Below are positions 56,376 to 64,000 of a stretch of DNA of 64,000 nt, in pieces. How positions within the stretch are numbered: the stretch's first letter is position 1; every line of letters starts with the position of its first letter. The translations under genes and the position numbers were made by a program. Under the pieces are notes generated by a model. It had not been told where the DNA came from. It was given only the letters and a program-made list of their open reading frames with translations, and did no database searches. The stretch spans positions 12,692,501-12,756,500 of the forward strand of contig JAEOAD010000018.1 of assembly GCA_036365145.1 (NCBI GenBank), given 5' to 3'. The stretch is from Orientallactaga sibirica (Eukaryota > Chordata > Mammalia > Rodentia > Dipodidae).

Positions 56376-56601
56376 CTTCTTATTACTGAGAAAAAATGCC
56401 TGACAAAAATCAGTTCAGGACTGGAGAGGTGGCTTAGTGGTTAAGGTGTTTGCATGTGAAGCCTAAGGACTCATGTTCTACTCTTCAGATACCACATAAG
56501 CCAGACGCATGAGGTGACACAAGAGTACAAGGTCACACATGTGCACAAGGTGGCACACGCATCCAGAGTTCAATTATAGTGGCTGGATGCCCTGATGCAC
56601 C

Positions 56602-56646
<45 letters not shown>

Positions 56647-57075
56647 CCTCTCTATCACTCACTTGTGCGCTCTCTCTCTCTCTCATGCTCTATCTCTCTT
56701 CCATAAAAAAGTCCAGTCTGTTGGGGTTGCCTCAAAAAAAATCAGTTCAATGGATGACGGGTTTATTTCAGCTTATAATTTCAAGGGCAAGTGTCTATCA
56801 TGATGAGGAAAACATGGCAGGCAGGAGTAGAAATGACATCATCACACTGGCAGAGAGGAAATAACAGGAGTGATGGAGGCTGAATGATCAGCTGGCTCCC
56901 TCCCTTGTATACAGTCCAGGACCCCAGCCCATGGAATGGTGCCCTCCACAGTTAGGGTGGACACTCTCACCTCAGTTAATCTGAGCTAGAAAATCCCTCA
57001 CAAACATGACCAGAGATGTATTTCCATGGTGGTTCTAAATCCTGTCAAGTTGACAACCAGGGATTAACCATCACA
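56376..57075 (-). mobile_element. MaLR-type solo LTR, split by a SINE
   Basis: On the - strand it starts 'tgtgatggttaatccctggt' (57075), continues 'gtcaacttgacaggatttag' and 'gggcaccattccatgggctg', and ends near 56376 in 'gtcaggcattttttctcagt'. The SINE at 56418-56736 interrupts its 3' part. Confidence 0.82.
56418..56736 (+). mobile_element. Dip-like SINE variant with extra 3' module, exact TSD
   Basis: It has the variant internal segment ('gaggtgacacaagagtacaa') and ends '...aaaaaagtccagtctgttgg' plus 'ggttgcctc' and A. The duplication 'aaaaatcagttca' lies at 56405-56417 and 56737-56749, so the module is part of the inserted unit. Confidence 0.94.
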
Positions 57076-57927
57076 GGAGGTTACTCTAGATTAGCCAGTT
57101 GGGCCTAATACAACCATAAATGTCCTCAGAAAGGGAGACATGAGGGACAGAGTCATAAAAAAAGGAAGGTACAGCAACAAAAGCAGAGGTGTGACTGATG
57201 TGAAGAAATGACCTGAAGTCAAGGAAGACAGGCCACTTCCAGTAGCTAGAATACACAAGCATTCAAATTTCCCTCTAAATTTTCCAGGTGGAACTCAGCC
57301 CTGCTAACACCTTGATATTAGGATCTCTGGCCTGCATATTTATATTCCTTCAAGGCGCTGCTTGTGGTCACCTATTACAACAACCAGAGTAAACTAATAT
57401 ATTTCATGGGTTGCATAATTGACACAGTATTTAAACCAACTCTTTTGTTACCCTACTGCCTACTTAAACTCAACCTAATAATAATTCTCATAGAACTGTG
57501 GTTTTTACATCAATTGTTTTAAATTTTGTTAGTACACATCAAAATAAGCACAAGGTTATTAAGACTATTGTCATTATTACCTTCTGACATTATTCAAATG
57601 GCACAGTGTGTGCCCTGCTTTGGAAAACTCTGAGGCAGGTGACAATCAAAGCCCTCTGGATGAGCTCCACTCAGGCTCTTCCATTCTTGATGCTGCACTA
57701 AGATGTAGACTCATTTTGATACTTTTAGTCCTTGCTCTCTTCCTCTACACCAGAGATTCAGCCAAACAAATACTTATTGCCTCCTATTTATTGCACTCCA
57801 GCCCTCTGCTGACTACCAGGACCTTTCAGGACAATCATGGCTGAGCAAGGGCTCACAGACCACCAGGCCACACACAGGTTTCTATTCTCTATTCCTCTAA
57901 TCTTTACTCTTCAACTCTGTGTGGATC
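57076..57927. other. Unique sequence, no confident gene
   Basis: A 78-codon frame (57608-57844) has a hydrophobic middle but no splice context. Nothing is recognised. Confidence 0.35.
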
Positions 57928-57943
57928 AAAAACCTGAGATTTA

Positions 57944-58206
57944 GGGCTGGAGAGATGGCTTAGCCATTAAGGTGCCTGCCTCCTAAGCCTAAGAACGCTG
58001 GTTACAATCTCCAGCAGTTCCAATCTCCAGGTCCCACATCTAGCCAGATGCAAAGTGATGCAGGGGCGCAACACCGCACTTGACCACAAGGGGGCGCACA
58101 CATCTGGATTTCATTCACAGCAGCTGTGAGGCTGCTGGCGCGCCCATCTCTATCTGTCTTCCTCTCCCTCTCTTTCTGCCTCTCTCTGTGTCTCTCTCCC
58201 CCCCAA
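57944..58206 (+). mobile_element. Long Dip-like SINE with exact TSD and internal duplication
   Basis: It contains the doubled 'caatctccag' segment (about 58005-58029), as in the copy at 36911. The duplication 'aaaaacctgagatttag' lies at 57928-57944 and 58207-58223. Confidence 0.96.
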
Positions 58207-58223
58207 AAAAACCTGAGATTTAG

Positions 58224-58954
58224 AGCAAAGCTAACCTCTCCTTCCCATTCCACATCTTGCCCCCTTGCAGATCCCTTGTGTTTAGTCTTAGTTAACATCA
58301 AACAACTGCTTAATGCCTCTGTCCTTACCTCATGAGTCACTGAATTGTACTCACATGGAGGAATGACAATAAATCAGCAAGGACACTTGTGGTAAAGTCC
58401 AAAAACTATGGCTTCATCTATCTTTCCATGACTTGCCAATGGTAGGACTGGAACTTCTATGAGACACAATGGCCTCATGCAAGTGAAAAAAAAAAAAAAA
58501 TCCCGCTTCACTCAGACTAGCAGTGGGAAATGGCACATGCCTATCTGGTGGCATAGCTTAGCTGTTAAGTGCTTGCTTCACATGTGCAATGGCCTGGGTG
58601 GGATCTGCAGCACCAAAAACAAGAAAAGAAACATTTCTACTGGATCTCCCAGCACCAAGCCTCATGCACAGTAGGGACACGATAGGTAGCTGAGCCTGAA
58701 CTGGAGTCAGTAACCATTTCCCAAGCATACAGATGTGACAGGACCTAGACCAGGATTCCTGCTACAAATGACAGGAGAGTAGATCTTTTCCTAGTAGCTG
58801 GTATATTCTCTGCAGGTATGCACTAATGTGGAGCTTGCAGTGGATGTTTTCAGGTTGTGCTGTGTTGTGTTTGTTTTATATGATTGAACTTTTAAGATAT
58901 GACACCATCAATGATTTGGAAACACCTACCCTATAATGTTTAGGATGCATTTAC
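58224..58954. other. Unique sequence with an ID relic
   Basis: An ID-type SINE lies at 58538-58632 and an A run at 58485-58500. No gene is seen. Confidence 0.4.
58538..58632 (+). mobile_element. ID-type SINE, old
   Basis: The sequence 'ctggtggcatagcttagctg' to 'ctgggtgggatctgcagcac' and an A-rich end keep the ID layout. Confidence 0.6.
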
Positions 58955-59505
58955 TACACTTTTTAAAAATTTATTATTTGTGACAATTTCATATATGCAT
59001 ATAATGTATGTTAGTCATATTCACCCTTCATCACCCTCTCTTTTCCTCACCCACTTCAACTTAATCCCCTCCCCTTTCCAACTGGTTCCCCTTCTCCTTT
59101 CATGTCTTCCTTTTAACCCAGAGAGATTGATTAGGGTTGCTTGCACGAGCATGGGTGGGAAAGGTTATTTCCGGAAGCATGGGCAACCTAACAGTGACTA
59201 CAGCACTGAAGAAAATCTTTCTCCCTCCCCTGGCAACCATTAACTGTCAATAGTTCCTCGGGGAGGGGGAGGGCCTCAAGAGCGCCTGCTCCAACCATGA
59301 TGGACTGTTGACAGTCACGATCTTGTGAGGGTCTTGTGCAGGTAACTACAACTGCTCTGACATGCAGTGTGCTCCAAAGGCATCCTCCAAAGACAATCTC
59401 CACCTCGTCCACTCCTTTCTATCCTCTCTTGTGTGATGCGCTCTGAGCCTCAGAGGGGGAGATAGAGACGCCCCATTCAGGGCCGAGCACTAACAGTCAC
59501 TCTCA
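58955..59505 (-). mobile_element. L1 3' UTR fragment, antisense
   Basis: A complement of an A-rich tail ('aaaaatttattatttgtgac'), a C/T-rich part, and 'gattagggttgcttgcacga' parallel the antisense tail at 32930. The single motif 'gtgagggtcttgtgcaggta' (59325-59344) corresponds to the unit amplified at 33501. Confidence 0.65.
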
Positions 59506-61234
59506 ACACAGACCAGTTATGAAACTCTACATATTGCTATACTTTTTAACCTATTTCCACTTCAGTGGGGAAAAAAATAAGCAAGAAGAATCTAGTGTGG
59601 GGAGAGGTGCATAAGAAGGCAGAGTGGGAAGAAAAAGGCAGTATACACAGCAGTGGGTCTAAAAGCTAGCGGAAACTATCGATCCCAGGTCTACACAGCG
59701 CCTGAGCAGAGGCCCCACTAGGAAAAGGAAATTAAACCAAGTTTCTCACACTGCTGGCCCAGCACCAGTGAGCATATCTGTTGCTAATGCCTGCCCCCTT
59801 GTGAAAATCTTTCAAACTGCGTGTAGATTTTAAACCAAGGAAATGTTGACATTGAGAAAATGTTTTGTCTTCCAAGATGCCCTGTGGCCTGCAAGATCAA
59901 AATATCACTAATCAATGCTGGTACAAGTGACCCTAATTTAAGCAAGTTGGTAAAAAAAAAAAAAAAAGTCAGGAAAGTATGAAGGGAATAAGAGGGGAAG
60001 ACGGCTTTAGTGGGAGGGGGATAAGAGAGCAACTGGGAGGGGGAATAAGATTAAAACACATTATATACATATATGGACATGTCAAAAAATAGTATATACA
60101 TATTTTAAAAACCACTAACCAAACAGCCTTTGTGATTCAGATCCTGCCTACCAAGCCACCCTTCTCTGTATACATGCCACCACACCTGTACTCTGAGAAG
60201 CTTCCAAGGTTGCCTGGTTATTGAGTACATGAGGTAAAAATCCTGATGGAGCTTATTTATTATCCATGATATGTGACTCTGAGTAAGTTACCTAAGCTCT
60301 TCCAGTTTGTTCCTCATTTGCAAAGTAAGGATACTAGTACCTACCACTCATCGTTGTTGGAAAATTAAATGAGATTAAGCATGCAAAGCTCCTTAGGAAG
60401 CTTTGCACTCACAATGCCCCTTCATTGCTATCTGCAGACACATGGTCTTTCTACTTTCTACCTCTACCTGCATAACTAATTAGGCATTCTCTGTTTGCAA
60501 GACCGTGCAGTGTAATGGAAGAGACTGAAACACAAAGAATTATTACAACTGTAATGTGGTAAAGGCAGCGTTCGGGTTAAAAATAGTTTTCATCACTCCC
60601 TCCCCCCACCCCGCACCTCAACAGCAAAACCAAAGATTGGTGGCACTCAGGTATTCAGGGCAGTCGTCCTGGGAAGCAGGGTTAGGAGCAAGGGGCCTAG
60701 GGACTAGGAAGAGCAAACTGGATAGGAAGGGGAGCCAGTGCACACTGTTTTATTGAGCTGGGTCAGCTTTGGCAGCTGGGCACTAATCCCACTGGAGATT
60801 TGAAGAAGCTGTGAAAAAAGTGCCTGGTCTTGACTGCAGGAAGAACAGAAGAGATGAACATCAGCCCACAGCTTCTGCCTCCCAAAGGTCAAGGATGGCC
60901 CTTAGCGAACCTTTGTGCATGAGCGCATACACACACATTTGGACGTGTGCCCTGCCGGTGCCCAGCACCTTTCTGCAGGCATCCAGTGTGTCAATGTCAG
61001 GCAAGCCCAGGGACAGAAGGCAAAGGAGACAGGACAGTGGGAGAAGTGCAGCCATATTCTACCTCTTCAGAGCTGTTGGCCCAGCAAAGGCTGGAGTCAA
61101 ATGAGAACAGAAGATGCAAGTCTAGGAACCCCTGGTGGTGGCACAGGCAATCAAGCCCAGCCAAGATGTAGAATTTCATTTAAGGCTCATAAACTGCATA
61201 GCTACTCCCAGTATAGGGGAAGATGCTAAATTAG
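59506..61234. other. Unique sequence, no confident gene
   Basis: A MIR relic lies at 60225-60400. 60700-61200 is more GC-rich, with overlapping frames of 60-104 codons on both strands, but there is no recognised domain or clear splice pair. Confidence 0.4.
60225..60400 (+). mobile_element. MIR relic
   Basis: The order 'gatatgtgactctgagtaag', 'ttacctaagctcttccagtt', 'tgcaaagtaaggatactagt' and 'ggaaaattaaatgagattaa' is the MIR tail. Confidence 0.75.
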
Positions 61235-61640
61235 CACAGTGCATTGGCCAGCTTTCTGTCAGTACAACAAAATACTGACATGGGTGACTTATGAAGCAGA
61301 GAAGTTTACTGAGCTCACATTTTAAGTGATTCAAAACCCATATTCAGGTGGCCTCTTTGGTTTGGCCGCTAGTGAGGAGGGCAGAAAATGACACATCATG
61401 GCAGAAATGCATATAAGAACAAGTAATCACATGTCAAACAGGAGCACAGGGACAAAGGACAGGCAGGGCCACGACTATTCCTTTCATGATCAGCATCTCG
61501 AGAATTCTAGTGTTTCATCAGAAATAAGCTTCCAAGAGGACACCCCATAACCAAAGAGCTTCCCAATGGCCTCCACCTGTTAAACGTTCTCCCACTTCCC
61601 AATTAGCACCTCCTTAGGGACAATCCTTCAACACATGGGT
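61235..61640 (-). mobile_element. MaLR (MLT-like) solo LTR, old
   Basis: The + strand reads 'ggccagctttctgtcagtac', 'gtgacttatgaagcagagaa' and, at the right, 'ttagcacctccttagggaca' with 'atccttcaacacatggg', a familiar old MaLR LTR order. Confidence 0.75.
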
Positions 61641-61913
61641 CGATTCAATGTCTGAAAAACAGCAGGTGGAGAAGAGATTGCAGCAGGCAGTGCCAAGAGG
61701 TGCAGAGTGGGAGGGAAATCACTGAAGATAGTCAAAAGCAAGGTTGGTGAGCATGGCCCATGGCTGGATGGAGCAGTCAGGGTGGCCAAGCTTAACTCAG
61801 GGAGGTTTCTGGCCCAAGACCTCCATCCAAGACAGAAAAGGAGAAGAATTGCCTCTTGAATTGATACTGAGGCTCTGGGGAGATGGCTCAGCACTGACAT
61901 AAAAGTTGGTCGT
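61641..61913. other. Unassigned sequence with ID-like fragment
   Basis: 'ggctctggggagatggctca' (61871) is a short ID-like head. The rest is unrecognised. Confidence 0.35.
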
Positions 61914-62125
61914 AGCCGGGCGTGGTGGCGCACACCTTTAATCCCAGCACTCGGGAGGCAGAGGCAGGAGGATCGCCGTGAGTTCGAGGCCACCCTGAGA
62001 CTACTTAGTGAATTCCAGGTCAGCCTGGGCTACAGTGAGACCCTACCTCGAAAAACAAAAAAAAAAAAAAAAAGAAAAAAAAAAGAAAAGAAAAGAAAAA
62101 GAAAAGAAAGGAAAAGAAAAGAAAA
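61914..62125 (+). mobile_element. B1-type SINE, young, exact TSD
   Basis: The body 'gccgggcgtggtggcgcaca' to 'gaccctacctcgaaaaacaa' keeps several CpGs, suggesting recent insertion. The A/G-rich tail spans about 70 bp. The duplication 'aaaagttggtcgt' lies at 61901-61913 and 62126-62138. Confidence 0.97.
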
Positions 62126-62138
62126 AAAAGTTGGTCGT

Positions 62139-62941
62139 GCTCATAGTGCTAGAGATCACTATGGGCGCTCCTGAAGGACAGCAGTCCCAACAGCATGAAT
62201 AAGCAGGGTACCCTGCAGACTACAAAATCAACCCACAGGACAAGAAGTACACACTTGGTGCAATAGTGGCACACAGCTGTTCTCTGACTGGAGAACCCAT
62301 ATCTGGAACCTGAAACCAAGTCAGAATCCTATGATCAGGAAACTCATGTACTTCAGTGAGAAACCCCCACTGCCCTCTGGAGAAGAGTGGGCTTGAACAC
62401 TGAAAAGTCTCACAAATAACTTTACATGCCCCCTTTAATTCAAGCTGCTGTCACTCTTGGTTGGAGAATCTGTTTTACTTTACAGATGGCCGACAAAATG
62501 GAGGAGAACCAAGATCCATCGATAAGACAAAAAGATAGCTGACTGCCCACCATGAGATGTGCCACCTCTACCACATCTGCCAAAGCCCAGGAGAAATTAC
62601 AGAGGAAGCTGTGACATGAATACTACTCTTACTGCTAGTCAGACAACCAGCTCCAGGGCAATGGTGACAGACACAGTGATGAATCAAAACCTATCAAAGC
62701 AAATATCCAGAGGCTACAGAAAACTCAATGGCTTAAGGAATATTGTGGAAGAAGGGGCAGAAAACATTGTAAAAGCCAGAGTGGATAGGAATAGCCTGAA
62801 GTATGGTCCCCTGTTACCCCACAGGAACTGACTGAGACCTTCATGACCCCACAGTGAGTGAATCCCATAACCCCACTGAGGAGGACCCCCAGGGTACTGG
62901 GATCATGGGTGAGGGGATAAAAGAGTATAACCCATGTATAT
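62139..62941 (+). mobile_element. L1 3' end fragment
   Basis: 'accctgcagactacaaaatc' (62212) is shared with 48635. 'gcaatagtggcacacagctg', 'ttacagatggccgacaaaat' and 'cttcatgaccccacagtgag' follow in L1 3' UTR order. Confidence 0.83.
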
Positions 62942-63215
62942 ATAAAAACTTGGGCATGGCCACACATGCCTGTAACCCCAGGGCTGAAAGGGACAGAGAC
63001 AGGAGGCTCTTTGGAGATTTCTGCTCAGCCAGTCTAACTGAAAATACAGGGAGCTCCATGTACAGCGAGAGACCCTGACTCAAGGAAACAAGGCAGGAGA
63101 GTGATAAAGGAGGACATCTGATGTCTTCCTCTGGCCTCCATAGGTATACACATAGGTACATGCATCTGCACACATACATACATATACCACATGCACATAC
63201 ATTCCACAATACTAC
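62942..63215 (+). mobile_element. B4-type SINE, 3' part
   Basis: 'tgggcatggccacacatgcc', 'gagagaccctgactcaagga', 'tcttcctctggcctccatag' and a CA/CATA-rich end match the B1-like and last parts of B4. Confidence 0.65.
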
Positions 63216-64000
63216 ACATGCATACCAACAATAAAAATAATCAATAAAATAAAACAAAATGGGTGCTATTAAGATGGCTCATATAGAATAAAAACACCCA
63301 CTGTGCAACTCTGGGTGCTGAATTTGGATTCCCAGACCAATGTAAAAGCACACATACATATACACACACACTAAATAAATATAAAAAGAAACAGAATGAA
63401 TGCTGACCTCTGACATGCCATGTCCAAATTACTTCTGGGATGTCCAAGTGGACAAAGTCAGCAGGTTCCTAGGTACCAGAGTCTGATGTTTAACTGCTTT
63501 GAAGTTAGAGTATGGTGAGATAGAAAAGAATCTTGAAAGAGACTTGGTGTGTCGGGTCCAATAGGTATAAAGTCCCCACATTTCCAAGCAAATTGTTAGG
63601 TCATTGCTTTAGGGCTAATGAAGGGATTGAAGAGTCACTGTCAAATTCCACAAACACCCATCTGCAGCTTATGACAGTGTAGAGCCTGAGGGAGTGGAGA
63701 CCATGTTCCAGGAGAGAGCCACAAGAGTGCTGGCCTCTGTATTTTCCTTGTTCCTCACTTGGAAGGGGAGAAGCCAACCTCATGATTCCCCAAAGACCAT
63801 GAAGCCAGTCTCCAGCCATCTTGAAAAGGACACTGCCCAGATGAGTGGACTAGAAAGACAAAGTGACCCAGCAGAGATGGGGACTAGGGGATCCTGGAAG
63901 CCGAGGGGAGCACCTGCTAGAGGAGAAGATTGTTTCAGGGCTGCTATATCCCTCAAGGAAACATTTTCGTTAAAGAAACAGCATTTAGTTCTGCCATATC
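63216..64000. other. Mostly unique sequence to the window end
   Basis: 63258-63400 is a degraded B4/ID head ('gctattaagatggctcatat') with a CA-rich end. The rest holds only short chance frames. Confidence 0.35.

Noticed and set aside
60811..61229. Three overlapping frames of 60-104 codons in a GC-richer patch
   Set aside because: They occur on both strands and in several frames at once, which is a composition effect; no domain or splice pair supports any of them.

Overview
This window is nuclear DNA of a rodent. It is a gene-poor stretch built almost entirely from layers of transposable elements, with no complete protein-coding gene, tRNA, rRNA, CRISPR array or bacterial feature. The rodent call rests on B1-type and B4/ID-type SINEs, MaLR LTR elements of the MT and ORR1 kinds, and rodent-style L1 3' UTRs. 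The most abundant repeat is a tRNA-derived SINE of about 200-240 bp. It carries Pol III A and B boxes (ggcttag-ggttaag, ggttcgattcc), a tag matching 'gccagatgcacaaggggg', a CT-rich stretch and an AATAAA-type tail. I think it is the T+ SINE family (Dip) of jerboas and relatives (Dipodoidea), so a jerboa-like genome is my best guess. That is recognition from memory, not a database match. I call these copies 'Dip-like'. A longer sister form, with 'gcctgcctcctaagcctaag' near its start and an extra 'gatgcaaagtgatgcaaggg' segment, is called 'long Dip-like'.

Layout: 1-6315 is a nearly full-length but dead L1 on the + strand (ORF1, ORF2, 3' UTR) carrying three SINE insertions. From 7 to 13 kb come an L1 tail, LTR fragments and a nested SINE cluster. 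At 13.1-19.0 kb two L1 3' UTRs each carry a complete MaLR retrotransposon on the - strand, with 5-bp target duplications (GTGGG and GGAGG). From 20 to 36 kb there are more L1 pieces, including an antisense ORF2 piece at 24.2-25.1 kb, B4 elements, microsatellites and a 28-bp minisatellite that grew inside an L1 tail. From 36 to 52 kb there are an antisense L1 tail, a probable hAT DNA transposon split by an LTR, more solo LTRs and dense SINEs. From 52 to 64 kb there are longer unique stretches, several MIR relics and two more L1 tails.

Host sequence: the few gene-like signals are weak. They are a 36-codon open stretch behind a good splice acceptor (26615-26725, +) and two short, non-coding exon-like segments with strong splice sites on the - strand (46676-46716 and 55384-55443). 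The open reading frames of 60-180 codons elsewhere are chance frames, many of them running through repeats. Almost all LTR elements lie on the - strand and most SINEs on the + strand. This might reflect an intron of a + strand gene, but it does not prove one.

I found no convincing new biological system. The most useful observations concern retrotransposition mechanics: a SINE with a carried-over 3' tail, a SINE subfamily with an extra 3' module, serial insertions at one target site, and the L1-derived minisatellite. Repeat boundaries are by eye and usually good to about 5-20 bp; those fixed by target-site duplications (TSDs) are exact.
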